Of a stretch of 64,000 nt of DNA, positions 1 to 10,608 are shown one piece after another. The stretch's first letter is position 1; every line of letters starts with the position of its first letter. Source of the stretch: Lithospermum erythrorhizon (taxonomy: Eukaryota > Streptophyta > Magnoliopsida > Boraginales > Boraginaceae); contig JADFUC010000818.1 of assembly GCA_019722365.1 (NCBI GenBank), forward strand, positions 1 through 64,000. Direction: 5' to 3'. The position numbers and the translations under genes were made by a program. The notes under the pieces are model-generated. The model made no database searches and had not been told where the DNA came from. It was given only the letters and a program-made list of their open reading frames with translations.

Positions 1-283
1 ATCGGTATGCTTCGTTCGGTTACGTATTGCTAACAATTTAAAAGCAACCGGGAGACGACATTTATTATATTCAGAAATATAATAAATATGTATGAAGAAA
101 TAATTTATATTACCAAAATGTAATTGTTTACTTAATTGTGTATTATGCAAGTTTTTGAACATTCATAATCTATAGTATATTATAAAGAGTGCAGGAGTCA
201 TATGTGGGTGGTTTTATTTTTTTTTTATTTTTTTGCTGGTTTTTTTTTCCTTTTTTTTGGTTTTATTTGCAATTATTAACTAC
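1..283. other. AT-rich spacer
   Basis: The stretch is AT-rich with long T runs around 211-262. No coding potential or RNA gene was seen. The first recognisable unit of the neighbouring tandem array starts near 284. Confidence 0.5.
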
Positions 284-1250
284 AGTAAAAACTTGATAAA
301 TTAATGATATTCGATTATTTAATAAACTCTGTAAGACAATATTTTTTTCCAATCCCAACTCGGGGATCAGATGCTAAATTAATAATTCGTTTTTTTTTGT
401 TCCTTTTTCTTCTCTTATTTTACACACGGTCATATCACGACTACCCTTTTTTTGTCTTTTTCGGTTTTTCTTTTGCAGTGAAATAACTCTTGTTGAAACT
501 TGATCATTTAACAAATTATCTAAGATAGCGTTTTTAAGCGAGTCTCTTGGGGATAGGTGCTAAATCAATAATTAGATCCTTTTTTTGTACCTTTTGATTT
601 TTTGTTTTGATTTTTTTCCAATGATCCAACTCACTGTAGAAACTAGATAAATTAATACTTGGATTTATTTAATAAACTCTCTAATATAAAATTTTTTTCA
701 AATTCACGACTCGGGGATAGGGTGTTAAATTAATAATTAAATTGCTTTTTCGTTTCTTTTTCATTTTTTATGCGATTCTTATGCGGTGTGCTTTTTCGTT
801 CCTTTTTAATTTTATTTTCTTTTGCAATTATCAACTACAGTAGAAACTTGATAAGTTAATACTCGATTATTTAATAAAATCTCTAAGATAATATTTTTTA
901 TGCCTTGACTTCGAGATAGGGTGCTAATTTGATAATTCGAGGCTTTTTGATTTCCTCTTTTCATTTTTGATGTTTTCTTTTTGTAATTATCAACTATAGA
1001 AGAAACTCGATTATTTAATAAACTCTCTAAGATAATATTTTGGTCGCTCACGACTCGGAGATAGGGTGGTACATTAATAATTCGTGCTTTTTTTAATACC
1101 TCTTCATTTCATTTTTTGTAATTATCAACTTCAATAAAGCCTCAATAAATTATTACTCGATTATTTAATAAACTCTCTAAGATAATATTTTGGCCGATTA
1201 CTACTCGAATATGGTGCTAAATTAAGAAAAAAATAATTCGCTAATATTTT
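284..1250 (+). repeat. Degenerate AT-rich tandem array (about 130-200 bp units)
   Basis: Five to six diverged units follow each other, with the landmark GAAACTTGATAAATTAAT or a variant at about 291, 494, 648, 843, 1010 and 1138. Each is followed by TCGATTATTTAATAAACTCT and then a variant of CTAAGATAATATTTT, a CGACTCGGGGATAGGGTGCTAAATTAATAATTCG-like block (quoted as consensus, split over units) and a T-rich stretch. The spacing is irregular, so this is an old array. The same family occurs reverse-complemented at 60424-61600. Short reading frames here are composition artefacts. I do not recognise a named satellite or transposon family. Confidence 0.75.
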
Positions 1251-1735
1251 AAGATAATAATTTTTTTATAATTTCTATAGGTCCCATATAAAATGTAAAT
1301 TAATAATTTCTTATATACTACATATTACATGAATGATTGATGAAGGTTTCTTGGCCGACTCATTATGTTTGTTTTTTGTTGATAATTTCACCTTGAATCT
1401 CATCTCTAATTTTCCTTAACATTATAAGAACTTCTGGTGTTGTTTTTTCATAGTTGAACAAGACATTATTTAACGTGATTTCAGCTTTAATAAGGTGGGA
1501 GATTGAAGGGTTCTTTCAAATTTGGCTCTTCATTTGATATCGTCTGACATTGTATAACAATTAAGTGGAAGTGAAAGTGTTTTTGTAAATTAGTATTTCC
1601 ATTATAAATTAATAAAATATTAATTAATATATAAATTAATAATTAATAATTTATAAATTAATTAATAACTCTTTTAAATAATAAATTTTTGTGGTCCCAT
1701 GAGTATTAATTTCTAGAGTTTCTCTCTTTTGTGAA
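1251..1735. other. AT-rich spacer, no gene seen
   Basis: The spacer is a continuation of AT-rich DNA with many TTAATTAAT-type runs around 1600-1680. Nothing supportable was found. Confidence 0.4.
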
Positions 1736-1888
1736 ATGCGCTTGAGGTTGTCCTACGATGAGCATTTCATGGGGTTGTCATATGAGGATTCAGAAGATGA
1801 TGACTTCGACCCCAATGATCCGGATGATGATGATAAAGTCAAGGATGAAAGTATTTCTAATTTTACATCCGACTCCGAGGGTTTGTGA
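1736..1888 (+). pseudogene. HAT3.1/PRH-type homeobox gene fragment (acidic segment)
   Basis: An open 50-codon stretch starts at ATG 1736 and ends at TGA 1886-1888. It encodes an acidic segment containing YEDSEDDDFDPNDPDDDD followed by SNFTSDSEGL. From memory of the family, this matches the acidic linker between the PHD finger and the homeodomain of plant HAT3.1/pathogenesis-related homeodomain proteins. Those proteins bind DNA in the nucleus. Neither the PHD finger nor the homeodomain is visible nearby. The fragment lies in AT-rich repeat DNA, so it reads as a relic or a transposon-captured piece rather than a gene. It could also be a remnant exon whose other exons have decayed. Low-complexity acidic sequence makes chance similarity possible, but the FTSDSE motif is fairly specific. 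Confidence 0.5.
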
Positions 1889-2249
1889 TGTACTATAGGA
1901 TAATACATCTAAAGGTGACGATCAGGGTCAATCAAAGCTGAAAGATGAGTTCTATTGCTCCACCTCTTCAGCTAAAGATAAATCCAGTTAAGTTTAAGCA
2001 ACTCCAACTTAATTGAACTATTTTTTTATGTCATTAAGTGTAATAAGTTATATGATTACTAATTACCGCAATGATCATTATTTTGCAACTTCATATCTAG
2101 ATGAAGTACTAAATCATTTTGAAGTTCATGAACTATGTAAGAACTATTACAAAACTAATGTTGGCTGATCGTTAATCTTTTAATGATATTATAACAGTTA
2201 GTCCCGTATTTAGATGAATAATATTTTGGCCGTTAATTGTTTAGCTAGT
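1889..2249. other. Spacer, no gene seen
   Basis: No open frame or RNA gene was seen. Some sequence just after 1888 may be further decayed remains of the homeobox-like fragment. The copia A 3' LTR starts near 2250. Confidence 0.35.
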
Positions 2250-2861
2250 TATCTCACGATGGTAAATAAAATGCTAGATGGAAGCTCCCCCATGGATTAC
2301 TTATGACGGCCACACAACACGTCCATAAGTGGCGTACAAAATTAAGAACTTCGCACTATTCTTTACCAAGAAATTTTAAATGAAATAAATGATATTTTAG
2401 AGAGAGAGAGATCGTATCACATTTTTGCTTTGATTTAGGAAATTAGACCATCAAAATGGCTGATATATTTATTAATAGAACTAACTAATATTGATGTTGG
2501 CTTCAAAAATGGGGGAAGACTGGAGAAGTGGCATAGGACTCGGTCAAGATGGTTTATTACCGTTTGACTTCAATCAATATTAATTAAATGAAATGAGTCA
2601 GAAAAAGAAGGATACCGAAAAGGCTTGATTAGCTCCCACCGCAGGTGCTCCACCAAAACCGAATCTCGAGCCCGGCCCGGCCGAGTCGAGACGAGACGGA
2701 CAGACGGCGCGCGGGGGAGTTTAAGTCAATAGTCCATAATCTTGAGTTAATTGAACTCTCAAGGAGAGATCATGTTAATAAAGTAGACAAAATTCCTCCA
2801 TCCTACCGATGTGGGATGTGAACAAATGAAATTTGGCTTTAAGCCTTTTCTTTCCAACAAT
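2250..2861 (-). repeat. 3' LTR of copia A
   Basis: In element orientation the LTR starts TGTTGGAAAG at 2861 and runs down to about 2250. It carries the common plant LTR motif CCACATCGG-like near its start. It aligns with the right-hand copy (8652-9964) from the GATGGTAAAT block at about 2258 through GAGAGAGAGA, GGGGGAAGAC and the TTAAGCCTTTTCTTTCC end. The right-hand copy differs mainly by a 750-base insertion. The inner end of this LTR abuts a purine-rich tract. Confidence 0.8.
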
Positions 2862-2873
2862 CCCCCACAAAAG
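2862..2873 (-). other. Polypurine tract of copia A
   Basis: On the minus strand the sequence TTTTGTGGGGGAT directly precedes the LTR start TGTTGG. This is the typical primer for plus-strand DNA synthesis next to a 3' LTR, and it fixes both the LTR boundary and the element's orientation. Confidence 0.65.
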
Positions 2874-3250
2874 GCGAAGAAAGACAAAGAAGAGAAAGAT
2901 TTCCGGGTAAAGGAAGGTTTGGATACTTAAGCATCAATATCTTTCGATTTGAATTGACACGTAGTGAAGTGAAGCAAAAACTTACTTTCGATAAGTGAAT
3001 TTCTCTTGAACTTAATAGACTTAGGTTGAGACCTCGGCCACGTATACTTAACTTCAAAAAAGCGTGCAAGTTCCGCGATACAATACAAACACATATAAGG
3101 CCATGAGTACACCTCGGGTCTAATGGGTGCTCTAAGAAAATAGGCGGCCATACCATCACACTCACGTAGGTAACTCATTCAATGTATCTCAATAACACTG
3201 TCCTCGAGATATTAAGGACAAATGTCCATCCTTATCATCATGTTCAAACT

Positions 3251-3410
3251 CCATCAAGTGTGTCACTACCAAATAACTATTTATGGAACATTATGGTCAA
3301 TGTCCATCAAGTGCATCACACCACCAAATAACTGGTTATGAACATCACAATCAATATCCATCAAGTGCGTCTCAAAAAAAACACCACCAAATAACTAGTT
3401 ATAGATAAAC
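3251..3410. repeat. Three-copy tandem repeat, period about 54 bp
   Basis: CCATCAAGTG recurs at 3251, 3304 and 3358. Each copy is followed by a TCAC/ACCACCAAATAACT block and a variant of TTATGAACAT. The repeat lies in the untranslated region between pol and the 3' LTR of copia A. Confidence 0.8.
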
Positions 3411-3774
3411 AAGCACTACAACATGCCATAGGGATGGGAAGGTAGTGCATTAAGAATCATATGACTTAGTTTGACCACTAATGGGTATCCACCACATTAT
3501 CCTGAACCAGAGTCTTTAGCCCCATCCCCCTCGACGTATCAAGAACCAATTTCCTTGTTATCCCTTTAGTAAAAAAGAGTCGAGCCAAAGGATTCTCCTC
3601 GGACCATAGTCGGAGAAATGACTCCATTTTCGGGGAGTTGTCTAAGCGACACCATGCACGATCCGGATGTGTCGCTTCTTTCCACGTATAAGCGTTATTC
3701 TTAGCAACTCTAATGGGCGCCCAAGAATCAAAATGAAGAGAGAGAGATATTAATGCGTTTTTCCCCCTTGATAG

Positions 3775-4719
3775 TGTTGGAAATGAGTATTTTTTGAATT
3801 CCATAATTATGCTAGATTGCGACAATTGTTGTAACAATTCATTTACTAGTTTTAGTTAAATGAGATAACTCAAACTAAATGTTCAATAAATAGTAATTGT
3901 AAATTACTAAAATGGAACTTCACGATAATATCCAAGAGTTATGCGGATTACTAGATCGCATTGCATAACCGATATAATAGTCAATTATATTATTATAGGC
4001 TAATATTATCAGCCCATGAGTCACACACATACAATGATGTTGAGTTATATATTTCATGTATGAAATTAAATCACGATTACTAAATTGAGAGTTCATTGGA
4101 ATTAACTTGAATACCCAATCAGTGTTTTACATCGATAATGTAAAATTCAAATTGGATAAAAAGCCGAATCGATTAACTTGTTAGTTCAATTGAAGGTCTA
4201 GAGGAAGCTCATTAGTAACTTATTAAGTTACTTACACACAATAAATAAGTTAGTTAACGGCAACGAGTTAAGCTTATTGTTATTTATCAAATTAATTAGA
4301 GCTATTCGAGGCGAAACAAAAAGGGGCTATATAAGGAAAGAGATGAAAATAGAAAGCCTAAGTTTTCATTTTCATCCCCTCCCAAAAATAGCGGCCCCCT
4401 CTCTTCATTTTCTCTCTAGTTTTTTAGTCAAGTTTTGACTCAAATTCTTATCCAATTATTCGGAGATTCTAGCAAGTCCAATCGTGAGACTTTACCTCTC
4501 TTGGTGTGGACTAACTGGAGGCATTTCAATTGAGGTGCTAAGGACTTGAAGGAGGAATCGTAGGAGAAGTTTGAGAACATCCTTTGCGTATCTCTGTAAG
4601 TATTATTTTATTCATACGTATTTAAGTATGATTTTATTGTAATTAAATTATTATATATTTATTCGATCTTGATTTACATTTGTTTAATTTTATTATGAAC
4701 AAGTTGCGTAATTTCAACA
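3775..4719 (+). repeat. Solo LTR of a second retrotransposon nested in copia A
   Basis: The 945-base block begins TGTTGGAAAT and ends ATTTCAACA, which is an inverted terminal TG...CA pair as expected of an LTR. A TATATAA box at 4328 supports the plus orientation. A pyrimidine-rich leader follows at about 4370-4430. No partner LTR or coding region of this family is present, so it is probably a solo LTR left by recombination. The flanking five bases (GATAG and AATGG) do not match, so no target duplication is visible. It separates the RNase H remnant at 4757 from the 3' untranslated region of copia A. Confidence 0.65.
4328..4334 (+). promoter_or_regulatory. TATA box in the solo LTR
   Basis: The heptamer TATATAA stands in a GC-richer context (AGGGGC before it, GGAAAG after it), about 60% of the way into the LTR. 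This is the usual place for the U3/R promoter of a plant LTR. Confidence 0.5.
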
Positions 4720-4756
4720 AATGGCACATGCATTAAATTGGGTTCCTCTGACCCAT

Positions 4757-6236
4757 CTACCTCTTCCTAGCAGCTCCAAGAGCAATAGAAGTTTCAAACT
4801 CCATGGTAGAGCCTGCTATACAGGTTTGTTTAGCATACTTCCATGATATAGTGCCACCGCCCATGTTAAAAATATAACCACTAGTAGAACTGATTTCATA
4901 ATTACCAAAAATTGAGTTAGCATCACAATATCCTTCGAGAACAGCAAGAAACTTACCAAAGTGCAAACATACATCAGATGTCCCTTTCAAGTATTTAAGC
5001 AAACAACGAAGGGCATTCCAACAACTACTACTAGGATTTTGAGTATAACGACTCAATCTGCTGACTGCATTAGCAATGTCGGATCGAGTAGAGTTCATGA
5101 GTAACATTACACTATCAATAATTTTAGCATATTCAATTTGAGAAACGCTTTCACCCAAATTTTTGGTCAAGTGTAAACTAGGATCACATGGAGTCCTAGA
5201 AGGTACAACATCAAATAAATTGAATTTCTTTAATACTTCTCAACATAATGAGACTGACTTAAAGAGACACCCTCAAAGTTTCTTATCACTCCAACTCCTA
5301 GGATAACTGTTTCTCCTAAGTCTTTCATCTCAGATTGGGATGACATAAGTTCTTTAGTTTTATTTACAACATCAAGAGTATTCCCAAGAATTAACATGTC
5401 ATCAACATATAAATAGATAATCACACAATCAGGTCCCATCACCTTAGGATACACACAAGAGTCGGAGTTGTTAATAATTTTACCATTTCTCACTAAAGTG
5501 TTATTGAATTTCTCATACCATTGTTTAGGAGCTTGTTTTAGACCATAAAGTGATTTTTTTAGTTTATACACCTTATTCTCTTCACCTTGAATAACAAAGC
5601 CCTCAGGTTGAGACACATATATCTCTTCCTCTAAATCACCATTCAAGAATGCAGTTTCAACATCCATCTGATGCACTATCAATTCATGAATAGCGGCTAA
5701 AGCAATTAAAACTCTAATAGTGGCAATCTTAGTAACTGGAGAATAAGTGTCAAAGTAATCAATGTCTTTATTTTGTGTAAAGCCTCTAATCACAAGTCTT
5801 GCCTTAAACCTTTCTATTATAACATCAAGTCTCATTTTTTTTTAAAGATCCATTTACTACTAATAGGCTTATAACATTTAGCTAGATCAACTAATTCCCA
5901 AGTTTGATTTGATACAATAGAGTCTAGTTCATTCTTAATAGCCTCCATCCAAAAGTTAGCATCAATCGACTTAATTGCTTCATTATAAGTTTTTGAATCC
6001 TCTTCTATTATGTAAGCCGAAACGAGCTCATCTCTAATAAGATCATAAGATTCAATTTCTGACAGATAGTTCAAAATAAAGTCATCTTCAAAGGATTTTT
6101 CAATTCTAGCTCTCTTAATCTTTCGAGGTTCAACAACCTGATTGAGAGAAGTGGAGCAACTAGCATGCCCATGAGCATCAATTCGATCAACATGTGCATT
6201 AGGCACAGCATGAAGATTGAGAACATCCTTATTCAA
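4757..6236 (-). pseudogene. copia A reverse transcriptase and RNase H (broken)
   Basis: This is the copia pol C-terminal half in three pieces. The first piece (6236-5832) has the RT start WMEAIKNELDSIVSNQTWEL ending KWIFKKK. The second (5835-5230) contains RLVIRGFTQ, MDVETAFLNGDLEEEIYVSQ, LYGLKQAPKQWY and the catalytic YVDD in YLYVDDMLILG. The third (5170-4757) carries the RNase H features RSDIANAVSRLSRYTQNPS, GGGTISWKYAKQTCIA and STMEFE. The first break falls in a run of nine T at 5835-5843, so slippage is a likely cause. The second lies just below 5230. RNase H ends early compared with the family. The enzyme copied element RNA into DNA in virus-like particles; this copy cannot make a full product. 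Confidence 0.85.
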
Positions 6237-7733
6237 AGGAAATACATGTTCAAAGAATTCGACATCTTTGGCCTCAGAAATAGATCAATCAGACAAAGAG
6301 ATAAACCTATATGCAGCACTATTCTGGGCATACCCAATGAATACACAATCGTAGGTCTTAGATCCAATGTTTGTCTTGTTAGGGTCAGGTAAGCCTACTT
6401 TAGCTAAGCCCCCCCACACTCTTAGAAAACTCAAATTTTGAGGTTAACAATTCCAGATTTCATAGGGAGTCTTATGTAATTTCTTATGAGGTACTCGATT
6501 AAGAATATGACATGTAGAAATGACTACTTCCCCCCACATTCATCAGGAAGGCCTGAATTTAAGAGCATAGCATTCATCAAATTTTGCAAGGTTCGATTCT
6601 TTCGTTCAGCTATCCCATATTGTTGAGGTAAGTAGCGAGACCTAGTTTCATGGATAATTCCATTTTGTTCACAAAATTCTATTAGAAAATCGCCATTACT
6701 CCCACGCCTCGATTGGACTGAAATGCTTTGATTTTTCTATCAAGTTGATTTTTAATCTCATTCTTAAACTTGATAAACATCTTTTACTTGCTCATTTTTG
6801 CTTTTTAGGTATATATACCCTAGTATACCTCGAACAATCATCAACAAAAGGTAACATAATAATGTTTGCACTCCTTTTAGTCTAATTGTTAAAAATCAGC
6901 TAGGTCGGTATGAATTAAGTCAAATAGATTAGATTGTCTCAAGGTTACCAGTTTGTGATTTCTTTGTAAATTTGGCCTCTACACAAGTTAGACATTTAGA
7001 GAATTCAGTTGTTGATAATGCATGAATTATAGATAAATTTCTAAGTCTTTTAATGCATGCTTGATATTATCATGTCCTAATTACCATGCCAAGATTCTTA
7101 TTAATGAAAGACTTCGAGTAGTATAAAGCGAGAAGACTCCAGTAGTATAAGTAGAAGTATAACCATTCTTATTAATGAAAGAGTGACATTCGGGAGAAGC
7201 AGACCACCGCTAAGATATCCTTTCTAAAATTCTCCCACTACGAGAGAGTACAACTTTGTCGACCTCAAATACGAGGGTTTCGGACCCGACTTTGTTTAGT
7301 AAAACACCAAGACTAGGTTACAACGCGAGTAGGAACAAACAAAACATTACTGGAAGACGGGGATGCTTTCGAGGTGAGCAGGGGAGACACCTTCCACTTT
7401 GCAATGTACCGGCGGTGGTAGGTTACCCATATAGACACGAGTCTCCATGAAATAACCTCTTCAAAGTCTTGAAACAACTCCTTGTTGGCACAAAGGTGCC
7501 TAGAGCGCTTTACATTAGCCGAGCACCCAATCATTAACGCATTTTCAATAAGATTTGCTTGACATTTCTGTGATAATGATATCATCGATTCGACAAGGTG
7601 GGCTTGAGAGTCTTTTTGACGGCTTGTTTAAATTAGGAGGATTTGCATTGATAGGCCTTATGTCTCGGTTTCCCACAAACATAGCATACTCACTTGGATG
7701 TTTTTGAATTTTAGCAACTGATTTAGGAAGCAT
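6237..7733 (-). pseudogene. copia A zinc knuckle, protease and integrase remains
   Basis: Reading on the minus strand, a CCHC-like knuckle remnant (FVGNRDIRPINANPPNLN) lies near 7670. It is followed by a degraded protease/GAG-pre-integrase part with RHLCANKELFQDFEEV near 7490. Integrase core traces lie at about 6720-6480, including RRGSNGDFLIEFCEQNGI and QQYGIAERKNRTLQNLMNAM, with two small shifts. The post-core segment GGLAKVGLPDPNKTN...DCVFIGYAQNSAAYRF lies at about 6400-6290. The AERKNRTL block is the conserved copia integrase signature. Many stops interrupt the frame, and 6780-7250 is hardly readable. Confidence 0.7.
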
Positions 7734-7873
7734 TACGAATCGATTTCTTAATTTGCCCGGTGTTGCTGTTTTATTTTGGCCTTACCCGTGAACCTATTGA
7801 CATTAGAAGGAGTACCTATTTCAACTAGATTAGCATTAGTAGAGGAGTTTGGTGTCCCTGTCAAGTTTCTCTT

Positions 7874-8503
7874 TCAACCTTTTTTGCTTCGCTGGTCTCG
7901 TAAGGTGATCAACTCTTGAAGAGGCATGTCTCTTTTCTTATGCTTGAGATGATTTCTATATTCACTCCAGGATGGGGGGAATTTCTCCAACAGAACATTA
8001 ACCAAGAAGATCTCATCTAATTTCATCCCTTCATTTGTAACATCAGTGCACAAGTTCTCGAATTCATGAACCTGGTCCATAATTGGTTCGCCACCAACCA
8101 TCTTGAATCCCAACCATTTTCCAACCACATACTTCTTCTTACCCGCATCATCAGCCCCGTACATCTTTCTAGAGCTTCCCAGATAATCTTAGAAAATTTG
8201 TGAACCATGAAGAGATCAAATAGAGTATCAACCATGTGATTCAGAATGTGATATCTAGCAGTCTTGTTGTCTTTTTCGTACTTAATGATATGATCCTCAT
8301 TCTTTTTAACGAGGACAACAATTGGAGGAGTTTCTTCGACAGAACCCGTAGCAAGTCGGACGGGTGGATCATTAAATAGTACACAATCAATTTCAATTTG
8401 CTCAAAAAATATTAAAACTATGCAAGAGACCACCTCTTATGAGTATTACCATCCAAGGCTCTAGCAGGCAAATGGACTTACGAACTGTATCACTAGATGA
8501 CAT
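7874..8503 (-). pseudogene. copia A gag (broken)
   Basis: The likely start is ATG at 8503 (MSSSDTVRKS). The Gag-polypeptide (UBN2) family features are split over two frames. One frame has the FEQIEIDCVL and ARYHILNHMVDTLFDLF segment. The other has the KKYVVGKWLGFKMV, PIMDQVHEFENL and LLEKFPPSWSEYRNHLKHK segment, ending with the LQELI motif at about 7890. The two frames overlap at about 8164-8023, which marks a frameshift. The protein would have formed the particle shell. Downstream it runs into the zinc knuckle of pol. Confidence 0.8.
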
Positions 8504-8651
8504 TTTTTATCACTAATATAAGCTTTCAAATTGTAATAAATAATAATCGAAAGTGATAACAATAAACAATAAACGAGAAATGATAAACTTATCGGTTTAG
8601 AATGTTGCGTCGTGGTATAAATGAACCACTGCCTTGAAAGCTTTATCGACA

Positions 8652-9964
8652 TGACCTCGGTGGTAAATCATACTAAGTAGGAAACTCCCCAAGTTAACAC
8701 GAGAAGCCGCGCAACACGTCCACTCGTGGTATGCGACTTTAAGAACTCTTGTTCTTTACCCGAAATTTCAAATGAAGCAGAAATGATATTTTGCGAGAGA
8801 GAGAGATTTTATCGGGTTTTGCTACGATTTAGAGCGTGAATGGCAAAATGGAGCGTATAGTATTTATAGAACAAAGTTTGTAACTAATATTGGTGTTGGC
8901 ATCGAAAATGGGGGAAGACTAGAGAAGTGCTCGTTCAATATGGCAGTTGTTTCGATTTCCTTCTTGTAACGCATTAATCCATCCCTCGTTGTTCTTGAGT
9001 CTATGGTAGTTCCTATACCATACTTGTGAGAGAAGTCCATCAGTAATGATGTAAACCGTATGAAAATTAAGTTCTTTGGTGAGGAGAAGTGTTGTGTAAA
9101 TTGCTTCTCCAACAGATATAAGAGAGAAGGAGGTGTCTTTATCCATTGTGTCACAACTACTAGTATTGGAGTTGATGAGGCAAGATCCTTTAATTGTGTT
9201 CCAAGATCCTTTAATGAAAAGTTCAAGTTGCCATCTCGGCTGGCTATCGTTAGAAATGCCAAGATATATCTTGGTATCTCTTTTCTTGCAGTTTCGAGCA
9301 CAATGATTGGAAATAAGAGTTGAGCAATGATTGAACAGAAAAGATGATTCTCTTGGTCGATCATCACTTCTCCTAGAAATTTTGTTGAGAGACTGCAAAT
9401 TGAATTTGTTGGATTGGTGGAGCCAACCCCTTGCTAAATTTAAGGTACGTCCAAAACTATTTGTTGTGAGTGGGTCAACTTGCTTAAAGATGGTGCATTC
9501 CTAATAAGCTACGTAATCCAAAGAGTACTACCAAAAAGAAGGAGCTCATATATAGTATTTTGGGTCCAATTTTTTAAAATAAGATGAGAAATAAAATTTT
9601 GAATGGATATGGGGGAGCGATAGTTAAATTTAAAAGACTATAAGGTTTTAATGAAGGTACAATCAAAGAAAAGATGTTGACATGTTTCAATGTTTCACTC
9701 AACATTAATTAAATGAAACGGTCAGAAAAAGAAGGATACTAAAAAGCCTTGATGAACTCGAATGCGAGCTCTCCAACCAAACCCAAACTTGAGCCCGGCT
9801 GAGTCGAGACGGATGGCATGCAGGGAGTTTTAAGTCAATAGCCCATAATGTTGAGGAAATTGAACTCTCGAGGAGAGAGCATGTTAATAAAGTAGAAAAA
9901 AGTCCTCCATCCCACATCGGATGTGAACAAACGAAATTTGGCTCTAAGCCTTTTCTTTCCAAAA
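8652..9964 (-). repeat. 5' LTR of copia A carrying an insertion
   Basis: The 8652-8935 and 9691-9964 parts align with the two halves of the 2250-2861 LTR. Shared landmarks are GGTGGTAAAT, ACACGTCCA, GAGAGAGAGA, GGGGGAAGAC, then CATTAATTAAATGAAA and TTGGCTCTAAGCCTTTTC. Between them lies about 750 bases of LINE-derived sequence that replaces roughly 45 bases of the left copy. Apart from the insert, the two LTRs show many substitutions and small gaps, so the insertion of copia A is old. Confidence 0.75.
8936..9690 (-). pseudogene. LINE (non-LTR retrotransposon) 3' fragment: zf-RVT plus RNase H-like
   Basis: On the minus strand, ETCQHLFFDCTFIKTL at about 9688-9640 is the zinc-binding region that follows plant L1-type reverse transcriptases. 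Further down is an RNase H-like domain in a different frame, with GSWNTIKGS near 9250, the GEAIYTTLLLTKELNF helix near 9100 and VYIITDGLLS near 9050. Stops and one frame change interrupt it. No reverse transcriptase core and no poly(A) tail are present. The fragment fills exactly the extra segment of the copia A 5' LTR and has the same orientation as the element. Confidence 0.65.
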
Positions 9965-10608
9965 ACAAATACCAAAAATCACGGCTAACCATCATAATAA
10001 CTTTATTGTCAATGAATTGGATCATGGCCTATCTTTATGTTTTTCTTGAGCGATACAATGAAAACTTGAGACTCAAGATTATTGTCAATTATGACTTCAG
10101 TATGACTGTGACAAATAAAAGAATTGGATCATGCTCTGATGATTCAAGTATTATAACAGCTGCTACTATAACTTAATCGCAAAATAAACATTATAGTTCC
10201 ACTAGGTATTTCATTTTATCATTCATTCTTTCTACTAGTTCAATATATGCATGTTGTGTTTTCATGTGACTTCCCAGCATTCCATGTACTGGTAGACTGC
10301 CAATTGGGCTGACCTCAGTGTGGTTGAGGCAGAATTTGAGACGGCTTCCATATTTTGTTGCCCCTAACAAATTATGATGTCAATAAAAAACATAATAATG
10401 TATTGATACCAATAAACATTCCTCCTAAGCTACTAAGGTTGTTAACAAATTGGACTGAATTTTGCAACACATTTAACTTTCTTATTATGACAACTATAGT
10501 TGAAAAATATGGGGAAGACAGGTGTTATTGGAAATGAAGTTTACTATGACATGAGTTCGCCTTATTACATATAGAATCTGTGATGAGACGGTGGACATTA
10601 CAAGCTGC
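9965..10608. other. Intergenic, 3' flank of the glycine-rich protein gene
   Basis: No gene was recognised. The 3' untranslated region and polyadenylation signal of the minus-strand gene at 10609-11391 should lie here, but no single signal stands out. Confidence 0.4.

Larger units (their letters stand above)
2250..9964 (-). mobile_element. Ty1/copia LTR retrotransposon (copia A), degenerate
   Basis: This is a minus-strand element bounded by two related LTRs, 2250-2861 (3' LTR) and 8652-9964 (5' LTR, enlarged by a LINE fragment). Reading on the minus strand, the order is gag (8503-7874), zinc knuckle and protease remains (about 7733-7313), integrase (about 7250-6240), reverse transcriptase (6236-5230) and RNase H (5170-4757). 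That gag-PR-INT-RT-RH order is diagnostic of Ty1/copia. The coding region is broken by several frameshifts and stops, so the element is non-autonomous. A foreign solo LTR (3775-4719) separates pol from the element's own 3' untranslated region. No convincing target-site duplication was found. Confidence 0.85.

Noticed and set aside
3478..3837. Minus-strand 119-codon open frame
   Set aside because: It spans the junction of copia A untranslated DNA and the nested solo LTR, so it cannot be an ancestral coding unit. It also shows no domain.
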